From Petrotoga olearia DSM 13574 (lineage in GTDB: Bacteria; Thermotogota; Thermotogae; Petrotogales; Petrotogaceae): a stretch of 64,000 nucleotides of DNA. Both the position numbers and the translations under genes were made by a program. Below are positions 35,280 through 44,959 of the stretch, piece by piece (positions within the stretch are counted from its first letter, which is position 1; each line of letters opens with the position of its first letter). The stretch covers positions 1-64,000 of the forward strand of contig NZ_AZRL01000021.1 of the NCBI RefSeq assembly GCF_002895525.1, given 5' to 3'. The notes beneath the pieces are model-generated. The model was not told where the DNA came from and did not search any database. It saw only the letters and a list, made by a program, of their open reading frames with translations.

Positions 35280-36373
35280 TCTTCTTCACCACCTTGAAGT
35301 GTTATGGGTGATTTTTTCTTTCCAAGTTGAGAAGCTTTCATAATCCAGGTTCTTATGATTCTGTCAGCAGCAACAAAAAATATTATTATACCTTGAATGA
35401 CTACTATAATATCATCTGGTACACCAATAGTTTGCATTGCATTTGAACCGGATCTCAGCGAAGAGATTAGAAAGGCTGCAAAAATAATTCCTATAGGATT
35501 GTTTTGACCAATCAAGGCTATAGTTATTCCATCAAAACCTCTATCGCTTGTGAATGCTCCAAAAATTCTATGATGAACAGACATAACTTCTAAAGCTCCA
35601 GCTAAGCCAGCCAAAGCTCCTGAAATAGCCATTGTAAGTACTATATTTTTACTTATCGATATTCCTCCATATTCTGCTGCATATGGATTGAATCCAACCG
35701 ATTTAACTTCGTATCCTGTTGTTGTTTTTTCTAGTATTATATAAATTACAATAGCAGCAACGATTGCTATTAAAATACTAGAAGGAATGCTAGATGCTTG
35801 GACTGTTAACAACGCAGGTAGTTGAGCGCTTTGTGCGATTTCAGGGGATTTTGGAACGCCGGCACCCACCGCAAAAGGACCGGCTACCAGATAGTTCGTA
35901 ATATGATAAGCTATCCAGTTCAGCATTATAGTGCTTATAACTTCGTGGGCGCCTGTCTTGGCTTTAAGCCAACCGGCTATAGATGCCCAAAAGGCTCCTC
36001 CAGCCATACCTGCAACAATAGTCACGGGTATGGCTATAGCGGGAGGTACGTTTCCTAAACTTAGTCCTACCGTTACAGCCATTATTCCACCCATAGCCAT
36101 TTGACCTTCTGCACCTATATTGAAAACTCCTGCTCTAAATCCAAATCCTACAGCTAAACCAGTGAGTAACAAACTGGTCATTTTTGTTATGTTGTCAGCC
36201 CAGGAAAGTCTGCTACCGACCGCACCTCTAATCATAGCTCCATAGGCTTTTAGAGGATTTTCCCCTATGGATAATATTATAACAGCTGCGATTAAAAGGG
36301 AAACCATAACAGCTAAAAAAGGTACCAAAAAAGACATCCATCTTGATTTCATAAGTTTTGACGAAGAAGTCAC
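35276..36373 (-). CDS. Nucleoside-type ABC transporter permease 1
   Basis: A 365-residue polytopic permease (NupP/YufP-like). FGFRAGVFNIGAEGQMAMGG and KSVGFNPYAAEYGGIS are typical family blocks, with DRGFDGITIALIGQNNP near the C terminus. About nine hydrophobic helices. It follows the ATPase gene closely and overlaps the second permease (ATGA). The substrate is inferred from family. Confidence 0.88.
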   Translation of the reverse strand: MTSSSKLMKSRWMSFLVPFLAVMVSLLIAAVIILSIGENPLKAYGAMIRGAVGSRLSWADNITKMTSLLLTGLAVGFGFRAGVFNIGAEGQMAMGGIMAVTVGLSLGNVPPAIAIPVTIVAGMAGGAFWASIAGWLKAKTGAHEVISTIMLNWIAYHITNYLVAGPFAVGAGVPKSPEIAQSAQLPALLTVQASSIPSSILIAIVAAIVIYIILEKTTTGYEVKSVGFNPYAAEYGGISISKNIVLTMAISGALAGLAGALEVMSVHHRIFGAFTSDRGFDGITIALIGQNNPIGIIFAAFLISSLRSGSNAMQTIGVPDDIIVVIQGIIIFFVAADRIIRTWIMKASQLGKKKSPITLQGGEEE

Positions 36374-36391
36374 TTTATTAGCGCCTCCTAT

Positions 36392-37978
36392 TTATAGACT
36401 TTTTAATTCTCCAGCCTCTTCCAATAATTTTACTTCATCCAAACTTTTTCCAGCCATCATTAAGCCGATTTCTTCAATCGATAATTTACCATTTTCAAAT
36501 TCGCCCATGGATTTTCCTTCATACATAACCATTATTCTATCAGATAAGGACATGATTTCTTCTAGTTCCATTGATATTAGCAAAATTGCCACACCTTCTT
36601 CTCTCAAATGTATCAATTCTTTATGAACATATTCAATAGCGCCTACGTCTAATCCTCGTGTAGGTTGTGAAACGACTATAAATTTAGGTGAAGCGCCAAT
36701 TTCTCGTGCTATGATTACTTTTTGTTGGTTACCACCAGATAAGTTTCCTGTATATATATCTATCTCAGGTGGTCTGACATCAAATTTTTCAATGAGATCT
36801 TTCGAAAAATCTCTTATTTTATCAAATTTTAGAAATCCTCTTTCTGAAAATTGTGGTTTGTCGTGTGATCCTAAAATTAAGTTGAAAAAGTTTGGAAATT
36901 CATGAACCATACCTCTTTTTTGTCTGTCCTCAGGGATATGAGCTATGCCTAGTTCTCTTAATTCTTTTACGGATAAATTTGTAACATCTTTCCCTTGAAA
37001 ATAGTACTTTCCATTTTCAATTTTTCTAAGGCCAGTTAAAGCTTCAGCAAGTTCCGACTGTCCATTTCCTGCTACTCCAGCTATCCCTAGAATTTCTTTT
37101 TTTCTAACTTCAAAAGTAACGCCTCTTACAGCATCTAACTTTCTATTGTCTTTTACCCACAGGTTTTCAACTTTCACTAGTGCTTCTCCGTGCTCTATTT
37201 TTGGCCTATCTATACTTAGAACTACTTCTCTTCCAACCATCATATTTGCTAATTCTTTTTCGTTTGTATTTGAAGTCTTTACACTTCCAGTAACCTTTCC
37301 AAGCCTCATAACTGTGATGTTGTCACTTATCTCCAAGACTTCTTTCAATTTATGACTGATGAAAATAATGGTTTTACCATCGTTCTTTAAGCTTCTTAGG
37401 ATTTCGAAAAGTTCTTCAGTTTCTTGGGGAGTTAAAACGGCTGTAGGCTCGTCGAGTATTAATATATCAGCACCTCTATATAGTGTTTTAATTATCTCTA
37501 CTCTTTGCTGCATACCTACAGGAATGTCTTCAATCTTTGCGTCTACATCAACTTTGAGGCCGTACTTTTCGGACAATTCTTTTACATCTTTTTTGGCTTT
37601 CTTTAAATTGAAAGTGATGCCTCTTTTAGGTTCCTTGCCTAATACGACATTTTCCGCAACTGATAAATTATCAACGAGCATAAAATGTTGATGAACCATC
37701 CCTATACCGTTATCTATAGCATCGGAAGGTCCTTTGATATCAATTTTTTTTCCTTTTATGTAAATTTCACCACTTGTAGGTTGATATAAACCATAAAGTT
37801 GATTCATCAAAGTAGTTTTTCCAGCGCCATTTTCACCGATTAGTGCATGGATTTCTCCTTTTTTTACTTTAAATGTAACTTTATCATTTGCAACTACCCT
37901 GGGAAATACTTTGGTTATTTCTTTCATGTAAACAGCATAATCATTTAATTCTTCTTCTATGTTATCTGTTTGAGGCAT
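36392..37978 (-). CDS. Nucleoside-type ABC transporter ATPase (two ABC domains)
   Basis: A 528-residue protein with two fused ATP-binding cassettes, as in RbsA/NupO-type importers. The first has Walker A GENGAGKTTL, a degenerate ABC signature (VGMQQRVEI) and Walker B ILILDEPTAVL. The second has GVAGNGQSEL in place of a normal Walker A, LSGGNQQKVIIAREI and FIVVSQPTRGLDVG. The asymmetry is normal for the family. It is separated from the binding-protein gene by a hairpin terminator. Confidence 0.92.
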   Translation of the reverse strand: MPQTDNIEEELNDYAVYMKEITKVFPRVVANDKVTFKVKKGEIHALIGENGAGKTTLMNQLYGLYQPTSGEIYIKGKKIDIKGPSDAIDNGIGMVHQHFMLVDNLSVAENVVLGKEPKRGITFNLKKAKKDVKELSEKYGLKVDVDAKIEDIPVGMQQRVEIIKTLYRGADILILDEPTAVLTPQETEELFEILRSLKNDGKTIIFISHKLKEVLEISDNITVMRLGKVTGSVKTSNTNEKELANMMVGREVVLSIDRPKIEHGEALVKVENLWVKDNRKLDAVRGVTFEVRKKEILGIAGVAGNGQSELAEALTGLRKIENGKYYFQGKDVTNLSVKELRELGIAHIPEDRQKRGMVHEFPNFFNLILGSHDKPQFSERGFLKFDKIRDFSKDLIEKFDVRPPEIDIYTGNLSGGNQQKVIIAREIGASPKFIVVSQPTRGLDVGAIEYVHKELIHLREEGVAILLISMELEEIMSLSDRIMVMYEGKSMGEFENGKLSIEEIGLMMAGKSLDEVKLLEEAGELKSL

Positions 37979-38049
37979 CGGTAACCTCCTTTCTGTTTAA
38001 GGACTTAAAGATTTAATAAAGTTTATAAGAAAGTAAATAGTCTACAAAA

Positions 38050-38072
38050 CAGGCGGGAATTTATCCCGCCTG
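38050..38072 (-). terminator. Hairpin between bmp binding-protein and ABC ATPase genes
   Basis: CAGGCGGGA (38050-38058) pairs perfectly with TCCCGCCTG (38064-38072). Read on the minus strand it is followed by TTTTG. It may act as a leaky terminator, giving more binding protein than transporter. Confidence 0.7.
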
Positions 38073-38099
38073 ATATTGGAGTAAAAAAGATATGCTATA

Positions 38100-39200
38100 T
38101 CAGAATGGGAAGACTATATTACTTGCATTGAAAGAACCTAGCTCAGCTTCGCTTTGAGGAATATTGATTTTTCCTTCCTTAGCTAACGTTTGTAAATAAG
38201 CTAATTCCGCAATAACTTCATTTGGTATTAGCCCTTTGGTATATTTCATTGGAGATATTCCAACACCATCATCAACTATACCTAAGTTGTTGTGTCCAGA
38301 TTGAAAATATCTAGCAGACAATGCTGAATTTATACCTTCAAAAGTTGCTACATCGATCTTTTTTGTAATACTAAGTAATACGTAACCTGGTTGCATGTAA
38401 TCTTGATCCACATCAACTCCTATTGCAAAATAGCCCTGACCTTTTTCATAATATTTATCTATAACTTGTTGTAGAGGGGCATTTGCTGGCAAACCGTAGA
38501 AAGACATTCCAGTTTCTTTTGCGGCATCGATGACTCCATTTCCTGTTGCACCAGCGCACGCGAAGACTATATCTGCACCGTTACCGTATTGAGAAAGGGT
38601 TAACTGTTTTCCTTTTGCGGGATCCTCGAAACTAGCGGCGTAACCGATTATAACTTGAACATTGGTACCATGAATTTGATTGTAAGCAGCAACTCCTGCT
38701 CTGTAACCTATTTCGTATCTTTTGACCGGTGGTATTTCTAGGCCACCTACGAAACCTATCCTACCTGTTTTAGTCATTGCGGCCGCTACGTATCCGCCTA
38801 AGAATCCTGCCTCATGTTCTTTGAAGGTGTAAAGAGCTAAATTGTTTGGAACCGTTTGACCAGGGGACGGTTCAATATCAATTCCAATAAAAAATGTATT
38901 GGGATATTGGGCGGCGATATTGAATAAAGCATCTGCCATCATAAATCCAACACCAATTACTACATCTCCTCTTTGCGCAGCGTTGGTAAGATTTGGAACG
39001 TAATCAGTTTGTTCCTTGGATATAATTAATTCTCCTTCAACATTGGGAAGTTGTTCCATAGCCATTTGAACACCAGCCCATGTACCATCGTTGAAAGACT
39101 TATCTCCCAAACCGCCGACATCCGTTACCATAATAACTTTTAGAGCAAAAGAACTTACAAACATTAAACTGATTAAACTAAGAACTAACAACTTTTTCAT
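38100..39200 (-). CDS. BMP-family substrate-binding protein
   Basis: A 366-residue periplasmic solute-binding protein of the BmpA/PnrA (purine nucleoside) family. It has a signal peptide (KKLLVLSLISLMFVSSFA) without a lipobox cysteine, so it is probably free in the periplasm rather than a lipoprotein. VTDVGGLGDKSFNDGTWAG and GVGFMMADAL are typical N-lobe motifs; later GFVGGLEIPPVKRYEIGYRAG. It precedes its ATPase and permeases on the same strand. Ligand class is from family membership. Confidence 0.9.
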   Translation of the reverse strand: MKKLLVLSLISLMFVSSFALKVIMVTDVGGLGDKSFNDGTWAGVQMAMEQLPNVEGELIISKEQTDYVPNLTNAAQRGDVVIGVGFMMADALFNIAAQYPNTFFIGIDIEPSPGQTVPNNLALYTFKEHEAGFLGGYVAAAMTKTGRIGFVGGLEIPPVKRYEIGYRAGVAAYNQIHGTNVQVIIGYAASFEDPAKGKQLTLSQYGNGADIVFACAGATGNGVIDAAKETGMSFYGLPANAPLQQVIDKYYEKGQGYFAIGVDVDQDYMQPGYVLLSITKKIDVATFEGINSALSARYFQSGHNNLGIVDDGVGISPMKYTKGLIPNEVIAELAYLQTLAKEGKINIPQSEAELGSFNASNIVFPF

Positions 39201-39225
39201 GTTTTCCTACCTCCTTTGGGTAAAT

Positions 39226-41154
39226 TCACTTGTTTTTTAGATCATAAAAGTATCTGACAAACAAAAGAGAAGTTAAGACTAACAAAATTATTCCAAATAT
39301 ATAATTAAAACTATAATCAACAGTGAGAACAGTAGGATAGCCAATTTGACTAAAAACTTCAAGTGGAGTAACTTTTATAAAGCTAAGGATGCTTACCAAA
39401 AGCATTGATAATAAAGAAATATATTTTGTGAATTTCTCTTCAAAAATCACAAAGATCGTTAAACTTAAGAAGAACAAGAGAAAGACTTTTGTACCATAAA
39501 TAGTGTTATAGGTTCTTAAATTAATTTTGTTTACCTTGTCAACGTTAAAATAAGAATTTACACTGGGCAACAACGGATCAATTAGATCGGAAGAACTTAG
39601 AAGTTGATTTGAAGCATCTATGAATTTAGATTCGAATTCTGCGTCAGAAAATTTTAAAACATCATGGGCTTGAACTTTCAAAGTGTCTAACTCGTTATAG
39701 ATATTTCTTTCTGAAATTTCTGAGGAGTTAACAAAATCTGTAATCTCATTTGAAAAATCAAGCGGGATACCCCGATAATTTTCCACTTTGTCAATTTTTA
39801 AACCTTCTCTATTCGTTTGAACTGAAGAACCTTGTATTTGTGATAAAACTTGCGAGTTCAAAAGATCGCCTAAAAAAGAACCAAAAATAGATCTATAAAA
39901 AGTGTTAACTTGTGAATATTCACTTCCTAAATGGGAGTTTAAACTAGATATGGTTTTGTGTATAGGAGCATGAGGATAAACAACAACATCGTTCAATAGT
40001 TGGGTTTCGAAGGCTGAGTTATTGAATTGATTATTTTTTTCCATCAATAGATCATAAGAATAATATGATGGAACGAACAGTGTAATCAGCACCAAAAAGA
40101 AGATTGAAAAGTTTATGACCTTTTCAGTCAGCTTAATCTTTTTTCCAAAACTTTTAAATAGTAAAACGGCTAAAAACAAAAACACAAAGGTTACTATATA
40201 ACTTCCATAAAGAAAAGAAGATATTGTATCTGTTATCGGATTGTAAAATACTAAAAGGTATACAAATTCAACTCCAAATACACTCAAAACTGTCACCCAA
40301 AGATACTTTCTTAAAAATAAGAATGTAATTAGGATCAAGACAGCATAGATGATAATTCTTATAAAAGCAATGTTAACACCGGCTTTTCCCTCCTCAATAA
40401 AAATCTGTGTAACTTGTTGTAATTGATCTCTGGTTTCATTTATTAATGAATTGACATAATTGTAAGAGAGTTGATCTATTGCAATTTGGAGTGGTCTTCC
40501 AGTTAAGCCTGATTGAGCAAGTTGTTGAATGCCTTGTTCTAAACTTTGTTTATTTTCTAATATTATTGCGTCGAATTCAGGATTAGTTTCTCCTTCATAT
40601 ATATAGAATCTTTTATCCAAAATTTGTGCATTAGATGGGAACCTTTCTATATTTGTGAATGGAGCGGAATCAACAATTCCCAAAGAATATATGATAACAT
40701 TACCAAAGTAAGTTAGAGCATCGTTTTCTAAAGATCTTGTATATTCTTGAACGGTTTTGAAATAGGCAGGTAGTGATCTGATCATCTCTTGAGTAATTTG
40801 TTCGCCAGAAAGATCAGATTGAACATACACTAAAAATCCGGCAAGAGCTAATTTTTCTTCAATTGTTGTGAATTGAGACTGAACATTGTCGTATATCTGA
40901 GATAGATAAGTTTGCACATTTGTAGGTCTATCAATATATTCTGCGCTTCCAATCATCTGAGTTCTATAAAATCTATACAATCCTAAATTGTTAAGTTCTT
41001 GAAAGAACAAATAAAATTCTTCATTTGAAATATTTTCCCCTTCGTTGTAGGTCTGAATAAGAGTTTTGTAAACATCTCCCACTGTTTCAACATCAATTCC
41101 TAAAGCTGTTAATGAAATAATGACAGTAATTAATAGAATGGTTAATTTCTTCAT
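39226..41154 (-). CDS. Large uncharacterised membrane protein
   Basis: A 642-residue protein with a signal peptide (about residues 1-20), a long extracytoplasmic N-terminal region, four to five membrane helices at about 258-370, a second soluble region and three more helices from about 545 to the end. I do not recognise the family and see no catalytic motif. It is 25 bases upstream of the BMP-protein gene and has an AGGAGG SD, so it probably starts the nucleoside-transport transcript. A role tied to that transporter is only contextual inference. Confidence 0.7.
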   Translation of the reverse strand: MKKLTILLITVIISLTALGIDVETVGDVYKTLIQTYNEGENISNEEFYLFFQELNNLGLYRFYRTQMIGSAEYIDRPTNVQTYLSQIYDNVQSQFTTIEEKLALAGFLVYVQSDLSGEQITQEMIRSLPAYFKTVQEYTRSLENDALTYFGNVIIYSLGIVDSAPFTNIERFPSNAQILDKRFYIYEGETNPEFDAIILENKQSLEQGIQQLAQSGLTGRPLQIAIDQLSYNYVNSLINETRDQLQQVTQIFIEEGKAGVNIAFIRIIIYAVLILITFLFLRKYLWVTVLSVFGVEFVYLLVFYNPITDTISSFLYGSYIVTFVFLFLAVLLFKSFGKKIKLTEKVINFSIFFLVLITLFVPSYYSYDLLMEKNNQFNNSAFETQLLNDVVVYPHAPIHKTISSLNSHLGSEYSQVNTFYRSIFGSFLGDLLNSQVLSQIQGSSVQTNREGLKIDKVENYRGIPLDFSNEITDFVNSSEISERNIYNELDTLKVQAHDVLKFSDAEFESKFIDASNQLLSSSDLIDPLLPSVNSYFNVDKVNKINLRTYNTIYGTKVFLLFFLSLTIFVIFEEKFTKYISLLSMLLVSILSFIKVTPLEVFSQIGYPTVLTVDYSFNYIFGIILLVLTSLLFVRYFYDLKNK

Positions 41155-41344
41155 TTATATCCTCCTATTGCTATAATGTATTGTATAAAACCAAGCAAAG
41201 ATTAATTTTATTATATCATTTTTTTTGTGGATGTTCAACAAGAGAATTCCCTGATTATACAAGATTATTAGCAATTAAATCTGTTTAAATGAGATTATAG
41301 GTATTTAAGTACATGTTTCATTGAAAATTTAAAATTATTAACTG

Positions 41345-41373
41345 TTGATTGAAAAAGCTCTATGTGGTAAAAT
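41345..41373 (+). promoter_or_regulatory. Promoter of the beta-propeller gene
   Basis: TTGATT (41345-41350), 17-base spacer, TAAAAT (41368-41373), in the divergent intergenic region 41155-41426. No other structured element was seen there. Confidence 0.55.
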
Positions 41374-41426
41374 AATCCTATAAACAACTTATACGGGGAG
41401 AGATTTATATTTTAAAAAAATCTTAT

Positions 41427-42440
41427 ATGTTAATTGTTTTTTCTATTCTTTTTGCAGCTCTGTTATTTTCCGAATCTATTTTTTTAGAAGTTGACAATTT
41501 CAACATTGGAGAAAGGGCATTTCATATTGATTTAGGAAAAAATTACGCAATAATTGCGGATTATCAAGGCACTATCCATTTTATAGATATCTTTACTTTA
41601 GAGAAGGCGGAGTTTACACAGGCTGTCTTACCTATGGGTGGAGCATACGATGGCGAATTTTTTTATGTTATTGACAATTACAATAGGCAATTACTTAAAA
41701 TTAAAAATAACAAAGCCCAACAAAAATTGGTTTTAGATTCTAAACCTGTTAATATAAAATTGATAAATGGAGAATTATACATATTAGGTACAAATCCTAA
41801 TAAATTATACATAGTTGATAGCAATCTTTTTGTAAAAAAATCGATGAATATCCCTGTACATAGTCCGTTGATAAGAAATATAGGTGAGCAAGTTTTTATT
41901 CCTTTATTTGATAATTTTCAAAACAACGTATTTTTAACAGACCTTCTTTTTTTGATCCCTAATAATGATACTTATATCGTAAATTATAATAATATAGAAC
42001 ATCCTATCGATATTGTAGGATACAAAGGGGTTATTTATATGGTTTCATACTACAATGGCAATTTGTATAGGAATGATTTCAGAACACAACCTAAAATTGC
42101 ACAATTTGGGAAGTACACTACGAACATTGAGATGTACAAAAATAATATTGTAGGCAATTCCTTGATGGGTGGTGTTTATTACTACAATCTTTCCTCTGGG
42201 AAAACCGAAGTTATTTTAGAAGAAGTACCAATTAGTGATATTTCAGTTTCTCCTAACGGACAGTATTTATACGCTATATCTCATATAGAAAATAAACTTT
42301 ATGTAATAGAGGATAAGAAGGTTTATCAAACAATTGATACTTACAATTATCCTATCGATGTTGAATCGCCAACAGACAATATCGTTTTGGTACTTTGTAC
42401 GGATTCCTCGAGGTTGCAAGTTATAAGATACTTTGAATAA
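41427..42440 (+). CDS. Secreted beta-propeller-like protein
   Basis: About 337 residues with an N-terminal signal-like helix and repeated beta blades (IIADYQGTIHFIDIF, FYVIDNYNRQLLKI, LYILGTNPNKLYIVDSN, NGQYLYAISHIENKLYVIED). It is an NHL/YncE-type propeller, probably periplasmic or on the cell surface; function unknown. The first ATG (41427) is 24 bases after GGGGAGA. An in-frame ATT at 41409, better spaced, would add LKKSY and give a normal signal-peptide n-region, so initiation may be noncanonical. Its last 20 bases overlap the convergent csaB-like gene. Confidence 0.72.
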   Translation: MLIVFSILFAALLFSESIFLEVDNFNIGERAFHIDLGKNYAIIADYQGTIHFIDIFTLEKAEFTQAVLPMGGAYDGEFFYVIDNYNRQLLKIKNNKAQQKLVLDSKPVNIKLINGELYILGTNPNKLYIVDSNLFVKKSMNIPVHSPLIRNIGEQVFIPLFDNFQNNVFLTDLLFLIPNNDTYIVNYNNIEHPIDIVGYKGVIYMVSYYNGNLYRNDFRTQPKIAQFGKYTTNIEMYKNNIVGNSLMGGVYYYNLSSGKTEVILEEVPISDISVSPNGQYLYAISHIENKLYVIEDKKVYQTIDTYNYPIDVESPTDNIVLVLCTDSSRLQVIRYFE

Positions 42441-43446
42441 GTGTTTTTATATCAAACACTGTTTTTTGTAATTTATCTTTGTATATGTCAGAAATTTCTT
42501 TGAAATCATAATTAGAAGAAACAGCATCATAATAGATAAAGGGTATTTCAGCTGTGTTTTTATAAAAAAAGTTGTAATCTCTTTTTATGTTTTTTAGTAC
42601 TCTTCGATTCTTTAGGTTGTTAAAAGTTATTGTTTGCCCATCAAAAAAGATTCCAGCCAGAGCACTGTGTAAACGATCAGATATGATTATTTTAGACTCA
42701 GAAATTTCTTTGGTTATCTTATTTGAATCTTTAAAAGGGAATTCAGCTGTAATTTTAGTTTCTTTTCTTATGCTTTCAACTAATTCATAATTTTTTAATG
42801 CATCTTGTGTTGCATTTATTACTAATGTAGAAAGTGTATAATTTTCAAAGGTTGATAAGAATTCTGTTAAGTATCGCAAATCATGTTCTTCTTTTAAACA
42901 AACTGATATTTTGTTTGTTTTTTTGTAAGTATAATTTAAAAAAGGATATGGTCCTACATCTACACCTAGGGAGATATTTTTATTATATTTTGTTGCAAAG
43001 ACAAAAGATGTTTCATCTCTCAAATTGCCGTAAAGTTTTGGGTAAGAAAGGATTTTCTTTAATTTTTGGAGGCTACGTTTTTCGTTAAAAGAGCCAAAAC
43101 CTTGGGATAAGAGCAATATGGTTTTATTGAACTTTGCCCCGAGGTGGGCTATATAGTAATAGTACATGAAACTTCTGTAAGAGGTTTCGGATTGAAAAAG
43201 GTTTCCTCCTCCAAAGATTATAACATCGCTGTCTTTTATAGTTTTCCTTATTTCGTAAAAATTGAATCTTGAAACAGTGATTATTTGAAATATATATCCT
43301 TCATCGAATTCCAACTCGTTTTCAAGAGGTAAGAATAAGATTCCATCAAATTTTATTTCATTTAATATTTGTAAGAAACTTTTTAGTAATAAGTCATCTC
43401 CATAGTTCCCGTATCCATAAAATCCAATTAAAAAAATTTTTTTCAT
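42421..43446 (-). CDS. csaB: Polysaccharide pyruvyl transferase family protein (CsaB-like)
   Basis: Adds pyruvyl ketals to cell-envelope polysaccharides in related bacteria, creating attachment sites for surface-layer proteins. 341 residues. N-terminal KIFLIGFYGYGNYGDDLLL, VIIFGGGNLFQSE and the C-terminal SDRLHSALAG are the family hallmarks. The direct target here is unknown; in a Thermotogota cell it could help attach the outer sheath. An AGGAGA-type SD precedes the ATG. Confidence 0.85.
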   Translation of the reverse strand: MKKIFLIGFYGYGNYGDDLLLKSFLQILNEIKFDGILFLPLENELEFDEGYIFQIITVSRFNFYEIRKTIKDSDVIIFGGGNLFQSETSYRSFMYYYYIAHLGAKFNKTILLLSQGFGSFNEKRSLQKLKKILSYPKLYGNLRDETSFVFATKYNKNISLGVDVGPYPFLNYTYKKTNKISVCLKEEHDLRYLTEFLSTFENYTLSTLVINATQDALKNYELVESIRKETKITAEFPFKDSNKITKEISESKIIISDRLHSALAGIFFDGQTITFNNLKNRRVLKNIKRDYNFFYKNTAEIPFIYYDAVSSNYDFKEISDIYKDKLQKTVFDIKTLIQSIL

Positions 43447-43546
43447 CTCTTCTCCTCCAAATTAATTATTTAGAAGTTATTATTTAGGAAAATGTTGCTT
43501 TAGAAAAGAAAAATAGAATAGATATAATAAAGGCAGGTGAAAATTA

Positions 43547-43948
43547 TTGTTTGATAATATTAATTTCGAAATAATTCCAAATACTATGGATGCATTGTCT
43601 TTAAGACAAAACGTAATTTCTCAAAATATAGCAAATTATGAAACCCCTGGTTATAAAAGGAAGTACGTTGATTTTGAAAATGAGTTACAAAAAGCCTTGA
43701 ATGAAGATTCAAAATTGACCCTTAAAGTTAATAGAGACCAACACATAAATAATACCTTATCTTTAGAAAAAATTCAACCAAATATTCAAATAGATGATTC
43801 CAAATCGCTCAGAGATGATGGTAACAACGTCGATCCCGATATGGAATTGATCAGGATGACTCAAAATACTTTAAAATACAATACTTTATCTAGGTTGATG
43901 ACCTATTCAATACAGAGATATGAAACAGCTATTAGAGGTGGTAAATGA
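43547..43948 (+). CDS. flgB: Flagellar basal-body rod protein FlgB
   Basis: Proximal rod subunit of the flagellum, 133 residues. The rod-protein N-terminal motif is present (ALSLRQNVISQNIANYETPGYK), as is the C-terminal helix (YNTLSRLMTYSIQRYETAIRGG). TTG start six bases after AGGTGA. The flgC start overlaps its stop by four bases. Confidence 0.94.
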   Translation: MFDNINFEIIPNTMDALSLRQNVISQNIANYETPGYKRKYVDFENELQKALNEDSKLTLKVNRDQHINNTLSLEKIQPNIQIDDSKSLRDDGNNVDPDMELIRMTQNTLKYNTLSRLMTYSIQRYETAIRGGK

Positions 43949-44367
43949 TGGATGGGTTATTTAAGGTTTTAGATATTGCTGCGAGCGGTATGACAGCAGA
44001 GAGATTTAGGTTAGACGTTATATCTCAAAATTTGGCTAATTCGGATACAACCAGGACAGAAGAAGGTGGGCCATACAGAAGAAAAACAGTAATCTTTCAA
44101 GAAGCACTTAATGAAAGTACAAATGGAAGTAAAAATTTTGGGGGAGTTAAAGTCACTTCTATAGTAGAAGATCCATCCCCTTTTAGATTAGTATATGATC
44201 CTAACCATCCTGATGCAGACGCTGAAGGATATGTAAGTTATCCTAACGTTAACGTATTACGAGAAATGGTTGATATGATCTCTGCTCAAAGAGCTTATGA
44301 GATGAATGCAGCGGTTGTAAATTCAGCGAAAAGCATGTACAATTCTGCCCTCGGAATAGGTAGATAA
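43945..44367 (+). CDS. flgC: Flagellar basal-body rod protein FlgC
   Basis: Proximal rod subunit, 140 residues. GMTAERFRLDVISQNLANSDT at the N terminus and the central YDPNHPDADAEGYVSYPNV and C-terminal EMVDMISAQRAYEMNAAVVN motifs are diagnostic. Overlaps flgB (ATGATGG) and leads into fliE. Confidence 0.95.
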   Translation: MMDGLFKVLDIAASGMTAERFRLDVISQNLANSDTTRTEEGGPYRRKTVIFQEALNESTNGSKNFGGVKVTSIVEDPSPFRLVYDPNHPDADAEGYVSYPNVNVLREMVDMISAQRAYEMNAAVVNSAKSMYNSALGIGR

Positions 44368-44385
44368 ATAAGGAGGTAAATATTG

Positions 44386-44685
44386 ATGACCAACGGCATA
44401 AATGGAATTAATGGGATTGACCCCAATAAATTAGTTCCAGAAAAAACTAAACAAGAAGATAAAAATTTAGACTTTTCTAAACTATTAAAAGATGCGATTG
44501 AGGAAGTAAATTCGATCCAAAAGAATGCAGATAAAGTTGCAGCAGATTATGCGGCAGGTAATATAACGGATATACATCAGGTTATGATTGCAGCAGAAAA
44601 GGCTTCTTTATCTTTACAATTAACCACAGAAGTTACGAATAGAATCGTTGAAGCTTATAAAGAAATAATGAGAATGCAGATATAA
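44386..44685 (+). CDS. fliE: Flagellar hook-basal body complex protein FliE
   Basis: Joins the rod to the MS ring. About 99 residues from ATG 44386 (eight bases after AGGAGGT); TTG 44383 is also possible. The C-terminal region [34 protein letters not shown]-type helix is characteristic of FliE. Unlike common flagellar operons, fliF does not follow; a terminator does. Confidence 0.93.
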   Translation: MTNGINGINGIDPNKLVPEKTKQEDKNLDFSKLLKDAIEEVNSIQKNADKVAADYAAGNITDIHQVMIAAEKASLSLQLTTEVTNRIVEAYKEIMRMQI

Positions 44686-44728
44686 TTTTGTTTTTTCTTA
44701 TAAAATTAAACAATTTGATCTTTAAATG

Positions 44729-44754
44729 ATTGGGTATTATTACCCAATTTTTTT
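44729..44754 (+). terminator. Intrinsic terminator after fliE
   Basis: Perfect 8-bp stem ATTGGGTA (44729-44736) with TACCCAAT (44741-44748), four-base loop and T run. It ends the flgB-flgC-fliE unit. Confidence 0.88.
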
Positions 44755-44959
44755 GTATTATTATATTTTATTAAAATTTAAAAAAAGTTGATAAAAGTTT
44801 GTTATAATTTAGGCATAAAAAAATAGTGATTATTATATGGTCTTTATCATGAGAAGATTATCAAACTAAGATTTTGATCCAAAAAAAGTTACAAGGCCAA
44901 TTGTGGATACACGCCGACCATTAGGCGCAATCCACCACTTCTAAAAAGGAGATAGATAA

